Positions 44,212 through 56,129 of a DNA stretch of 64,000 nt are shown here, piece after piece. A program made the position numbers and the translations under genes. The notes below the pieces were generated by a model. It ran no database searches and was not told where the DNA came from. It was given only the letters and a program-made list of their open reading frames with translations. The DNA comes from Macrothele yani (Eukaryota; Arthropoda; Arachnida; Araneae; Macrothelidae). The number at the start of each line of letters is the position of its first letter. Position 1 is the first letter of the stretch. The stretch covers positions 122,090,270-122,154,269 of the forward strand of contig CM076995.1 of NCBI GenBank assembly GCA_039090855.1, written 5' to 3'.

Positions 44212-45311
44212 CAGGGTGCATAGGAAAGTCCCTTTAGCCTGAAATAACTTGCGAACGAAGAGAGCTACAGTTATGCAAGTGAGATAACGGTATAGTAAAG
44301 CGACTACGCCCTATCGAATGCAACCAATAACAGCGCCCATAGTGGCGAAATACGGAAGTTAGCCATTTCAAATCGAAAACGAAAAGAGATAGAGCAAAAC
44401 GTCCTATTACGAAGTTATATAGCATCAATTAATTAGTACAAAACGACATTTATTTCACACGGATAAGATAAATTGTCGCCTGAATACCCTAAAATGTCCG
44501 AAATCGATGTGCGACGATGCGAATCTGCATATTCACATTTCGCAAATGTAGCCGCATGCAAATGCAGTTTGTGACGTTGTACCGTACCTACGATATGAAA
44601 ATTAGTAGCAAGATGTACCCTGATCAAAAGTTTAGGTCTACGTACTCTGTGTGAGCATGGCGAGCTTGGGTTTCTGTGGTTACGTAAAAAATCAGGTGTA
44701 TGCAACATCACCTACAAGTCTGCTGGATCTACGTCTTCGTGTTACAGATGTTTGCAATAGTGTGACACCTTCCATGGTGAGGAATGTGCATGCAGAGTTA
44801 CTTTCACGAATACAAATGTGTATTGTGGGCAATGGCGAACTCTTCGAACATACTCGACATTAACTTTTTATCACTGTGCGCTAGTTTGCCTTTTTTGTTT
44901 TTGTTTTGTCTGACGTCATCAAACTGTATTGACATAAGTACGCATTTATGCAATAAATTATGTGTATTTTCTCATACCTATGCCTGTTCCCTTCAAACGT
45001 TCACTCAAAAGGTCGCGCATCAATTTCGGACATGTTAGGGTATTCAGACGACAACGTATCTTATCCGTGTGAAACAAATATCGTTTTGTACTAATTAATT
45101 GATGTTCTACATATTTGTAATTGGAAATTTTGCTCTATCTCTTTTCGTTTTCGATTTGCGATAGCTAACTTCCGCCGCCACTAGAGGCGCTGCTATTGGT
45201 TGCATTCCATCGGGCGTAGTCGCTGTGCTATACCGTTATCTCACGTGCATAACTGTATCTCTCTTCGTTCGCAAGTTATTCGAGGCTAAAGGGACTTTCC
45301 CATGCATCCTG
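44212..45311. mobile_element. 1.1-kb DNA element with inverted ends of about 300 bp and TA flanks
   Basis: It starts CAGGGTGCATAGGAAAGTCC after TA and ends GGGACTTTCCCATGCATCCTG before TA (45312-45313). The outer 300 bp match inversely to about 44510 on the left and from about 45018 on the right. The middle 500 bp show no transposase. The right arm contains GCCACTAGAGGCGCTGC, a CTCF-like motif, which is altered on the left. Confidence 0.85.
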
Positions 45312-45634
45312 TATGCAACATATGGTATTATTACAATGTGTGGTTATTTTTTTATTCACACATGGTATTATTACCAAATGGTATAATGTATATACAACAT
45401 ATGAGAATTGTTACGTATATTCACCACCATCACTATGTTATCTCAGAGAAGAAACATTCAACGTTAAGTAGCTTTTTAAATACAACTTGAATAAAAAAAA
45501 TGGCGCATGACAAAATTGTAGAACTCCCCTAAGTGTACCAAACGCAATCAAATTTAGTTGCTTAGTAAATTACAAGAGAATTGGTGCTGAAAGATATATT
45601 TCTTCCACATTCTACAAATTATTCAACGAAAATT
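45312..45634. other. AT-rich spacer, no gene seen
   Basis: It contains short TATGGTATTATTAC repeats at 45320-45390 and nothing else recognisable. Confidence 0.5.
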
Positions 45635-47515
45635 AAATTAAACAAAAAAGATGACACCGAATTTTCGGGTGAAATAAGCACGTCTTTTGAATCCGTTCTA
45701 ACGCAAATTATATTAATCAAAGCTATTCAAAGTCAATGGAACCGGTATGGAAAACGATAGTGTCTGGCGGAAGAAGGAAGTTTTTCAATCGGGTTTTAAT
45801 CCCTGAGATATTGCTGTAAACAGAATCGTGAGCTTACGCCCTTTGGTTGCAGACTTGTGCGTTAAGAAAAACATGAATTTATATGAGAAACATTTCGCAC
45901 CGGAAACGCTCTCCAACATTGAAAGAATTTTTAAAAGCGAACTCTTAGAAACAGAGATATCGACAAAAATAAGATGTGACTTTACGTCCCCTGGTGGGAA
46001 AACCATGCATTATTTTAGGAAGAAAGTATTCTCAAAAGGTTTTTCCATATGAGCACTATCGGTCCAAGAAAAAACAAGAAAGATGATACTGAATTTTTGG
46101 GTGCAATAAGCACGTCTTTTGAATCCGTTCTGACGCAAATTAAATTTATCAAAGCTATTCAAAGTCAATGGAACCGGTATGGAAAACAATAGTATCAGAC
46201 GGAAGAAAGAAGTTTTTCAATCGGGGTTTTAATCCCTAGATATTGCTGTAAACGGAATCGTGAGCTTACGTCCTCTGGTTGCAGACTTGTGCGTTAAGAA
46301 AAACAGGAATTTATATTAGAAACATTTTGCACTGGGAACGCTCTCCAACACAAAAATAATTTTTCAAATCGGATTATTAGAAACATAGATATCGACAAAA
46401 ATAAGATGTGATTTTACGTCCCCTGGTGGGAAAACCATGCATTATTTTAGGAAGAAGGTATTCTCAAAAGGTTTACCCATATGAGCGGTATCGGTCCAAG
46501 AAAAAAAAATTAGTCGAGTTTTCTAGAGCCCAGATTTTGCTACAAATCTAGTTGCAGACTTGTGCGTTAAGGAAAGCAGGAATTTATATTAGAAACATTT
46601 CGCCCCGGAAACGCTGTCCAACACAGAAATAATTTTTCAAATCGGACTCTTAGAAACTGAGATATCGACAAGAATAAGATGTGACTTTACGTTCCCAGGT
46701 GGGAAAACCATGCATTATTTTAGGAAGAAGGTATTCTCAAAAGGTTTACCCATATGAGCGGTATCGGTCCAAGAAAAAAAAATTTAGTCGAGTTTTCAGG
46801 AGCCCAGATTGAGCTACAAATCTAGTTGCAGACTTGTGCGTTAAGGAAAACAGGAATTTATATTAGAAACATTTCGCACCGGAAACGCTCTCCAACACAG
46901 AAATAATTTTTCAAATCGGACTCTTAGAAACAGAGATATCGACAAAAATAAGATGTGACTTTACGTTCCCTGGTGGAAAAACCATGCATTATTTTATGAA
47001 GAATGTATTCTCAAAAGGTTTACCCATATGAGCGGTATCGTTCGAAGAAAAAAAAATTAGTCGAGTTTTCAGGAGCCCAGATTGAGCTACAAATACATCA
47101 GAAGCAGAAATTAACATTTATGCCCCTGGTGGCCAAACCATTCTTTACCAATCATTAGAAGTTATGTGAAAAATATTTAGAATATTTAGAAGTAGAGATA
47201 TTGGCAAAAATAAGATATACATCTACGCCCCCTGGCGTAGAAACCATGCATTATTTCAAGAGGAAAATGTTCCTAAAAGGTTTGTCGACATGAGCAGTAT
47301 CGGTCAACAAACGACTTTTTTCAATCGAGATTTTAGGAGCTCATATTTTGCTGCAAATACATCAGAAGCGGAAATTAAGACTTACGCCACCTGGTGGCCA
47401 AACCAATTTTAACAAAAATTAGAAATTATGTGCAAAATGTTTCCCATCAGGAGCTGTATCCGGTGCAGATATTTTTTTTCAAATCTGAGATTTGGAAGGA
47501 GATATATAGGGGGAA

Positions 47516-50478
47516 CTCCACAACTTAAATCTTGGCCCTCAGTCTCCGGCAGCTGGAATGTACCTGCCCAAGGCAGCGGCCAGTGCGACATGAAGGCAGA
47601 GGGTGCTAAGAATCCCCGGAGGACCTGACTAGGCTGCCATCTGATGCTGACCTTGGCTACGTATAACGGACGCTCCCTATCTTCTGATTCAAGGCTTCTT
47701 GAATTGGAAGAGGAACTACAAAGGATCAAGTGGGACATCGTCGGGCTAAGTGAGGTAAGGAGAAAAGGAGAAGACCTCGTTGAACTGAAAAGTGGACATC
47801 TCTTCTACTATCGTGGGACAGATACTGGCAGAACTAGTGGTGTTGGATTTATAATAAACAAGAAACTGAAGGATAAAGTTGTAAAAGTTGAAAGTTCCTC
47901 TGACAGAGCTGCACGACTCGTTATCCAACTCTCAAGAAGATGGCTCAGATTATTCAAACTTATGCGCCAACCACAAGTCATCCTGAAGAAGAAATTGAAG
48001 AATTTTATGAGGTAATTCGTCATCTAAATAATAAAGGTAAGCAACACTTGAAGATAATTATGGGAGATTTCAATGCAAAAATAGGGCAACAGCAACAGAA
48101 TGAAATTTCAGTAGGTAAATTCGGTCACGGCAACAGAAACCAGCGTGGAAATACTCTCGTTGAGTTTGCAGAGGCAGAAGGGTTTTTCATCTTGAACTCC
48201 TTTTTCAAGAAAAAGCCACACAGGAAATGGACATGGAGACATCCAAATGGGACGACAAGTGAAATTGATTTTATTATGTGTAACAAAAAATTCGTCATAG
48301 AAGACTGCAGTGTGCTAAACAAGTTCAACACAGGTAGTGACCATAGATTGGTGAGATGTAAGATGCACCTCAACACTAAACTTGAACGTGGCAAGCTCAT
48401 AAGACAAACAAAATCTTTTGACATAAACAACCTTAAAAAACACCATAATACCTTCAAGTTGGAACTGAAGAACAGGTTCTCTGCTTTAGAAGGCCTAACA
48501 TCGGAAGAAGTGGACATCTCTGAAGTTAACAGAAAAGTAACCAAAGCTCTTATGGAAACAGCAACAAAATTAGCTGGGTCTAAGAACAAGTTGCATGTGA
48601 ACAAATTATCAGGAAAAACCAAAATGTTGATGCAAAAAAGAAGAGAGATGAGGACAACTAAAGAAGATGTGACTTCCAAAGTGGAATATATAGAACTATG
48701 CAAGACAGTACGAAAAAGTATCACTGAAGACGTAAGGAAATTCAACTGTGAACTAGTGAGGAAAGCAATTGAAAACAACCAAAGCCTAAAGATAGCAAAG
48801 AGACATCTCAGTAAGGGAAGAAAATAGATTATGGCACTGAGAAAAGATGGTTCTGTAACACGAAATAGAGGCGAAATTTTGACAAGAGTGAAAGATTTCT
48901 ACTCCAAATTATATAAAAGGGATGATACATGTAATTCAGACATCATGAAAAGTACCAGAGTTCTTCCAGTCCTCCCAGCTGAAGTTGCACATGCAATCAA
49001 GAACATGAAGCGGGGTAAAGCTCCAGGAGAAGATGGAATTACTGTAGACATCATACAAGAAGCAAGTGGAGAAATCGAAACAGTACTCGCCCAAATTTTC
49101 ACTCGATGCCTTAATGAAGGGAAGATTCCTGAGGATTGGAACAACGCTACAATGATCCTGCTACATAACATAGGTGACATTGAGGATCTCAGAAACTACA
49201 GACCTATCAGTCTCCTATCAGTGGTTTATAAAATCTTCACTAAAGTTCTTTCACACCGCTTGAAAGTAACACTGGACATGGCTCAACCGAGAGAACAGGC
49301 TGGATTCAGGAGTGGCTACAGCACAATAGATCATATCCACGTATTGAGAGAACTAATTGAAAGAGCGAGGGAATATGAACTTCCATTGTGCATGACTTTT
49401 ATCGATTATGAAAAAGCCTTTGATTCGGTGAAACCATCAGCAGTTACAATGGCTCTGAAATCCTGCGGTATTGAAGATGCATACATTAATATTCTTAATA
49501 ACATCTATGAAAATGCAAGTGCAAAGATTCGGCTGTTTGAAAATACAACACACATAAATATTGGAAAGGGAGTGAGACAAGGGGACACCATATCTCCGAA
49601 GCTCTTTAATGCCATATTGGAAATTGTCTTTCAATCACTGAACTGGGAAAACAAAGAAATAAAGATTAATGGAGATTATCTAACCCACCTTCGTTTTGCT
49701 GATGACGTAGTCATTTTTGCAACTACCCCATCAGAGCTGCAGAGTATGATCCAGGAACTTGCTGACAAGAGTAAAGAAGTGGGATTAAAAATTAACTTTC
49801 AGAAGACAAAAGTGATGCTCAATGCTTTTACAAAAAATGAAGATTTATCGATTGATGGAGAAAAGCTGGAGATAACAGACACGTACGTTTATCTTGGACA
49901 GCAGATATCAAGTGAGGGTCACATTGATGAAGAAATTAATCGGCGTACAAAACTTGCCTGGAGAGCTTTTGGAAGAAACAGCATAATTTTCAAGAGCAAT
50001 ATGCCATTATGTCTTAAAAGAAAAGTGTTAGATCAATGCATCCTTCCAGTGCTTACGTATGGTGCAGAGACGTGGACCTTAACTAAAAGAGACATACAAA
50101 GGCTGCAGACAATTCAAAGCAGCATGGAGAGGTGCATGCTTGGTGTAACCAGGAGAGATAAGAAGAGGAACTCGTGGATCCGAAAAATGACAAGAGTTTA
50201 AGACATCATGATCAGAGTTAAATCCCTGAAATGGCAATGGGATGGACATACTGCCAGAAGGACAGACCATCGATGGACAGCCGAAATTTTAGACTGGATT
50301 CCAAGGGACAGGAAAAGACCCAGAAGAAGACCACATGGGAGATGGGTGGATGAAATTCGAAAGTATGCGGGAGTGACATGGAGGAGACTGGCACAAGACA
50401 GGTCGTTGTGGAGGAAACTTGGGGAGACCTTCGTTCAGCAGTGGATTGATAATGGTTGACAATGATGATGATGATGAT
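47516..50478 (+). mobile_element. RTE-type LINE, nearly full length, with 10-bp target duplication
   Basis: ATAGGGGGAA lies at 47506-47515 and 50479-50488. The insert is 2.96 kb, has a short 5' leader, one coding region and a GAT microsatellite at the 3' end, all typical of the RTE clade. Two further fragments in the window (24855 and 34345) share this 3' region almost base for base, so the family has been active recently. Confidence 0.93.
47644..50459 (+). pseudogene. RTE ORF: AP endonuclease plus reverse transcriptase
   Basis: The endonuclease reads TYNGRSL (Asn), VGLSEVRRKG (Glu), TYAPTTSHPEEE, IMGDFNAKIG (Asp-Asn) and GSDHRLVRC (catalytic His). RT blocks follow: KAPGEDGITVDIIQEA, LRNYRPISLLSVVYKI, MTFIDYEKAFDSV (motif A), GVRQGDTISPKLFN (motif B) and LRFADDVVIFA (motif C). 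The C-terminal tail is basic (RKRPRRRPHGRWVDEI). Only three lesions are seen: a frameshift near 47935, a TAG at 48825-48827 and a TAA at 50199-50201 where other copies read GAA. All catalytic residues are present. Confidence 0.93.
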
Positions 50479-51800
50479 ATAGGGGGAAAGCAATTTACCT
50501 ATATGCCCCCTAGCGGAAAGTCTATGAATTACTTGAAAATTTTGAAATTACACGAAAACATTTCACACGGGAAACACTATCCAACAAAGAAGGAATTTTT
50601 CAAATCGGACTCCTAGAAGTAGAGATATTAACAAAAATAAGATATACATCTTCGACCCCTGGCATAGAAACCATGCATTATTTTTAGAAGAAAATGTTTC
50701 TAAAAGGTTTGTCGACATGAGTAGTATCGGTCAACAAACGACGCTTTTTACAATCGAGAATTTAGAAGCACATATTTTGATGTAAATACATCAGAAGCGG
50801 AAATTAAGATTTACGCTCATTGGTGGCCAAACCAGTTTTTTTTTTACAAAAATGAGAAATTATGTGCAAACGATTTCCCATCCGGAGCTGTATCCGTTGC
50901 AGAAAGAATTTTTCAAATCGGAGATTTCGAAGCAGAGATATAGGGGGAAACGCAATTTACCGCTACGACCCCTAGCGGAAAGTCTATGAATTACTTGAAA
51001 ATTTTGAAATTATATGAAAACATATCACACTGAAAACACTATCCCACAAGGAAGGAATTTTTCAAATCGGACTCCTAGAAGTCGAGATATTGAAAAAAAT
51101 AAGATATACATATACGACCCCTGGCAAATAAACTGTGGAATATTTTAAGAAGAAAATATTCCGAAAAGGTTTATCGATGTGAGTGGCATCAGTCCCCGAA
51201 AGAATATTTTCAATCGATATTGTAGAAGCTCAGATTTCATGGCAAATACATCTGAAGCAAAAATTAACACTTACGCCACCTGGTGGCCAAAGCATTCTTT
51301 ACCAAAAATTCGAAATTATATGCAAACGATTTTCCATCAGGAGCTGTATCCACTGAAGAAAATATTTTTCAAATCGGAGTTTTAGAAGAAGAGTTATCGG
51401 GAAAAATGTAATTTATTTTTACGCCCCCTAGCGGAAAATCTATGCGTAATTTGAAAAAGTAACTATATCCAAAACACTCTTCTACATAAATGGAATCGAA
51501 AGATAAAAAAAATTTCAATCGAATGTTTAAAAGCAAATATGTGGAATAAAAAGTATTTTTGAATTCGACATCATCTGCATTTACGCTCTCTAACGGCGAA
51601 ATTGCACATCGTAAAAAAAAACGAAATAAAGGATCATCATTCACATAATTCAAGCTTCCCAATGCAAAAAGAATTTTTCAAATCGGACTAATAGTTGCAG
51701 ATATATCGTGGGTACAGACGGGAGGACTGACGGACGGACGGAGAAACCGATAACTTAAGCATGATCTTTTTATACAAAAGACGTGCTAAAAAGCAGAAGA

Positions 51801-52099
51801 AATAAACCAACCAGCGCCGTTTCCGGACAATATGACGCACCGGACAAAAATGACGATATGCGGCCCCCGTCATTGTTATGCATTTAAACGGCGAAGATTG
51901 AATATATAAAGTGATTCGGAAAAAATGGTGATTTGTGCGTGACCTGACCCTGAAGCGTCACCCACACTCGGGATCAGGAGAGAAGTCGGCTGTTTTGTCT
52001 TTCTTATTTTGTCACAAAAGATCCACCTTAACACCTAACTTCCCTCTTGCCTACTCGGGAAATCGAAGCTACGAGCAAGGTTTAAAAAAACAACAACAA
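51801..52099. other. spacer between the two tandem-structured elements
   Basis: No gene is recognisable. A CAACAACAAC-rich simple repeat at 52085-52118 leads into element B. Confidence 0.5.
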
Positions 52100-54192
52100 C
52101 AAAAAACAACAACAAGAAAGATGACACCGAATTTTCGGATGTAATAAGCACATCTTTTGAATGCGTTCTGACGCAAATTAAATTTATCAAAGGTATTCAA
52201 AATCAATGGAACCGGTTTGGAAAATAATCAACTGGTTCCAACAATCGATAAAACATCCAGAAACAGAAACATCTACTTTTTTCCACCAGCGACTGAAAAA
52301 CATGTTACGAAGATTAACAAATGGCGAACAAAAAGTTTCTCATACTACATAGAAGGTACCAGAGACAAAGAGATTTTCAAATCGAACAGTTTAAAGAAGA
52401 AATATAAAAAAGGAAACAGGGTTGAAGTTTAAAGTTGAAAATAGGCAAAAATTATTCTTCATGGAAAAAGCGTTTGACCTTTACGCAGCTACAGTGAAGG
52501 AGAAATTACAGTGAAGAAACATTTCTCAATAGCGTTTTTAGAAGCGGCGATACAGCTGCAAACTGCCAAAACGCCACCTACCGACAGAACTATAAACTAC
52601 AAAATTCCTCATATATTAAGCCTTAAGTGTTCTACAAGGTAAATGGCATCCGCTGTTGAAAGAATGTTTTAAATCGTACACGTAAAAGCAGTGACATTGA
52701 GAAAAACAGAATAGCAAAGGCGCCTCTAGCGGCGAAATTGTGCACTATTTTGGAAAGAAAATATACCCACAGTTTGCATAGTTAATATTATCTGACCGAA
52801 GAAAGAAGTTTTTCAATCGGGTTTTTAGTCCCGCAGATATTGCCGTAAACGGAAACGTATACTACGCCCTCTGGTGGCAGACGTGTGCGCTACGAAACAT
52901 TTGAAATTATATGAGAAACATTTACCCACGGAAACGCTCTCCAACAAAGAAAAATATTTTCAAATCGGACTCTTAGAAACAGAGATATGGACAAAAATTA
53001 GATATGCGTTTACACCCCCTGGCGGAAAAACCATGCATTATTTTAAGAAGAAAGTATTCTCAAAAGGTCTTTCGATGTGAGCGGTATCGGTCGACGAAAG
53101 AATTTCTTCAATCGAGTTTTCAGGAGCTCAGATTTTGCTACACATACATCAGACGCAGAAATTAACTCGTACGCACCCTGGTGGCTAAACCATTCTTTAT
53201 GAGATATAATAAATTATAGACAAAGCATTTCCTATCAGCAGCTGTATCCGATGCAGAAAGAAGTTTTCTAATCGGAATTTTAGAAGCAGAGATATCGTGG
53301 AAAAAGCAATTTACCTTAACGCCCCCTAGCGGAAACTCTATGTATTACTTAAAAAATTTGAAATTACATGAGATCATTTTACACTGGTATCGCTATCTAA
53401 CGAAGAAGGAATTTTTTAAATCTGACTCTTAGAAGCAGAGATATTGACAAAATAGGATATACGTCTACGCCCCTTGGCGGAGAAATCATACATGATTTTA
53501 AGAAGAAAATATTCTCAAATGTCTATCGACATGAGCAGTAACGGTCTGCGAAAGAATTTTCTCAATCGAGATTTTAGAAGATCAGATTTTGATGGAAATA
53601 CATACGAAGCAAAAATTAAGGCTTACGCCTCCAAACCATATTATATAAAACATTACCCACTGGGAGCTGCATCCGGTGCAGGAAAAATTTTGCTATTAGT
53701 CCGATTTGAAAGCTTTAGAAGCACAGATATTGGGGAAAGCGCAATTTACCTTTACTCCCCCTAGCAAAAAGTCAATGAATTACTTGAAAATTTTGAAATT
53801 ATATGAAAAACATGTCGCACCGGAAACTCTATCCAACAAAAAAGAAATTTTTCAAATTGGACCATTAGAAGCAGAGAAATTGAAAAAAAAAAAGATGCAC
53901 ATCTACGCCCTTGGTGGGAAACCGGAGAAACCATGCATTATTTTAAGAAGGTAATATTCCGAAAAGGTTTGTCGACCTGAGTAGTATCGGTCTACGAAAT
54001 AATTTTTCAATCTAGATTTTAGAAGCTCAGATTTTGCTGCAAATACATCAGAAGAAGAAATTAAAACTTATGCCCTCTGGTGGCCAAACCGTTTTATATC
54101 AAAAATTATAAATTATGTGCGAAAGATTTACCATTCGGAGCTGTATCCGCTGCAGAAAGAATTTTTTCAAATCGGAGTTTTAGAAGCAGTGA

Positions 54193-55593
54193 CACTGGCG
54201 GAAAGTGAAAAAAGAACACCAAGAAGGAGACGTCTGTTACCAACGAAATTTATATAGCAAAATAACGGAATACAGAGGATAACGTGATCAAAACATTATG
54301 GCAAAATACAGCTGTATTTGCTGGTAAACTGAAAAATAACATTTCCATGTAACATGGGTAGTACGAGGTTGAACCGCCATGAACTGCGTCACACTGTGCA
54401 ATTCTGGCATGGAGTCTGTCGTACAGATGTTGGATGTAAGTTTGGGGTATTGAGTTCCAAGCATCCTCAACCTGGACGCGTAAATCGGGGATGGTCGTGG
54501 CTGGCCGTGGAGACCGGATAAGTCGTTGTCCCATAAAATCCCACACGTGCTCAATGGGGCACAAAACCGGTGAACGTGCAGGCCATGGAAGTTGTCTCAC
54601 ACCCTGAAGTTCATGTTGCGTTGCACGTGCCGTGTGTGGGCGTGCGTTATCTTGCTGGAAAACACCACGATGGACCGACCTTACAAATGGCACAACAACG
54701 GGCTGAATGATGTTTTTGATGTGAGAGGTGCTGTTTAACGTACCCGGTACAAACACTAGTTGTGTACGGGAGTGATAGCTGTTCGCTCCCCACACCAGGA
54801 GACCAGGTGTAGGCCTTGTCTGTCGCTGGCGGATGCAAGAAGGGTGGAGACGCTCCCATGTGCGTCTGCGAACAGGCATACGGCCATCGGAGGCTCTCAA
54901 GCAGAATCTGCTTTCATCGCTGAACACGACAGATCGCCATTGCGTTCTCCAATGCCGACGTTGGCGACACCACTGCAGCCGTTCCTGACGGTGGGCTGGA
55001 GTCAGAGGTACACATGCCAGAGGCACATGTGCACGTAGTCCTGCATCCAGTAGACGGTTGCGGATTGTTCGGATTGACGGCAGCTCAGATTTTCGTCGCA
55101 GTGGATGTTCTGCTTGACAACGCCGCTCTTCTTATGCGTCGATCGGTCCGCTCATCAGTCCGTCTGTGACTCCCGGTTCCACGTATTCTCGTGAGGGAAT
55201 GTTCCTCGGACCATCTACGCCTCCATCGTACCACCACCGGTACTTCCCGTCCAATTGCCTCCGCAACACGACGATACGACCACCCGGCCTCGCGGAGTCC
55301 GACTAGACGACCTCGCTCAAAGTTCGATAACTGCTGAAATCGTACACGTCTTCCACGTCCAGGAATTGCAGCTTCTTTAGGGTCTTCGCACGTGTCGGTA
55401 CGACGACGACTGAATACCTTCACTTCGCAGTTCTCCTTAAATACCACCGACGATAATTTGCATATATAAGCACTCACCGGTTGGTCCCGAAATTAACATC
55501 ACACCTACGTAAACTCGACCCAATGAACATATGTAAATTTCATGATCGTCCGCTCATTCCTTCTTGGTGTTCTTTTTTCAATTTCCGCCAGTG
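54193..55593 (-). mobile_element. Tc1-like transposon, 1,401 bp
   Basis: The terminal repeats match over about 33 bp (CACTGGCGGAAAGTGAAAAA at the left, CACTGGCGGAAATTGAAAAA inverted at the right). TA follows the right end (55594-55595), and the left flank is GA, presumably mutated. It lies inside element B. Confidence 0.93.
54250..55477 (-). pseudogene. Tc1-type DDE transposase, nearly intact (one frameshift)
   Basis: The N-terminal frame (55477-55085) has LSNFERGRLVGLREAGWSYR, an HTH, then VVVRWRRRWSEE and the RRTDERTDRRIRR linker. After a frameshift near 55085, a 258-codon frame holds VVFSDESRFCLRASDGRMPV (first aspartate), GVFQQDNARPHTARATQHEL (second) and RSPVLCPIEHVWDFMGQRL (final glutamate; SPDL has become SPVL). 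The C-terminus is extended past the usual end (HGGSTSYY). The TIRs and catalytic core are almost complete, so it is among the youngest Tc1 copies here. Confidence 0.92.
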
Positions 55594-56129
55594 TATATCG
55601 GGGGAAACGCAGTTTACTTTTTCGGCCCCTAGCGGAGAATCTATGGGTAACTTGAAAACGTGACTATACCTAAAATAATCTTCGCCATGAGTAGAATCGG
55701 AAGGCAAAATAATTTTTGAATTGGATGTTTAGAAGCAAATGTATGTAATAAAATGTATTTGAATTCGATATCATCTGCATTTACGCGCTCTAGCGGCGAA
55801 ATTGTGCATCGTAAAAAAATCAGAATAAAGGGTCATCATTCGCACATTTCAAGCTTCCTAATACAAAAAGAATTTTTCAAATCGGACAATTAGTTGCAGA
55901 GATATTGTGTCTACAGACGGACGGACGGACAGACGGACGAATCTTTTTTATAAAAGACGTGCTAAAAAGGCGGAAAAACTTCCAGCTTTCTGCATTGGTG
56001 TTTCTTCTTTTCTTTCAATAAAAAAAAAGCCCATTTGATGAGTGGTGACAGAGTGATTTTTTGTAAACCCATAGGACTCTCAGGGCGTTGGGAACCCCAG
56101 TTCAGGTAGGGACCCTGGGTACCAGCCCC

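Larger units (their letters stand above)
45635..51800. mobile_element. tandem-structured element A with CTCF-like motifs (about 3.2 kb without its LINE insert)
   Basis: The left end contains AATAAGCACGTCTTTTGAAT and the right end its partial inverse (ACAAAAGACGTGCTAAAAAG). The interior is a degenerate array. One sub-period is about 150 bp, with TTTTCAAATCGGACTCTTAG, AGAGATATNG, then ACGCCCCCTGGTGG or ACGCCCCCTAGCGG, then an ATTATTTTAAGAAGAAA- or AAATTATGTG-like block. Higher periods are about 434 bp (45648 to 46082), 272 bp (46502, 46773, 47047) and 460 bp (50511, 50973, 51429). Just before the right end is an ACGGACGG simple repeat (51718-51743). Short frames here are incidental. Confidence 0.75.
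52100..55985. mobile_element. tandem-structured element B, sister of element A (about 2.5 kb without its Tc1 insert)
   Basis: It begins like element A (GATGACACCGAATTTTCGG, AATAAGCACATCTTTTGAAT at about 52120) and ends like it: ACGGACGGACAGACGGACG, then TATAAAAGACGTGCTAAAAA. The 250 bp before the right end are alike in A (51540-51790) and B (55730-55970). The interior has the same units of roughly 150 bp with CTCF-like motifs. A Tc1 interrupts it at 54193. Confidence 0.75.

Noticed and set aside
45785..54000. Small protein genes suggested by several frames of 60-100 codons
   Set aside because: The same peptides recur in degenerate form at the repeat period, so they are translations of repeat units.
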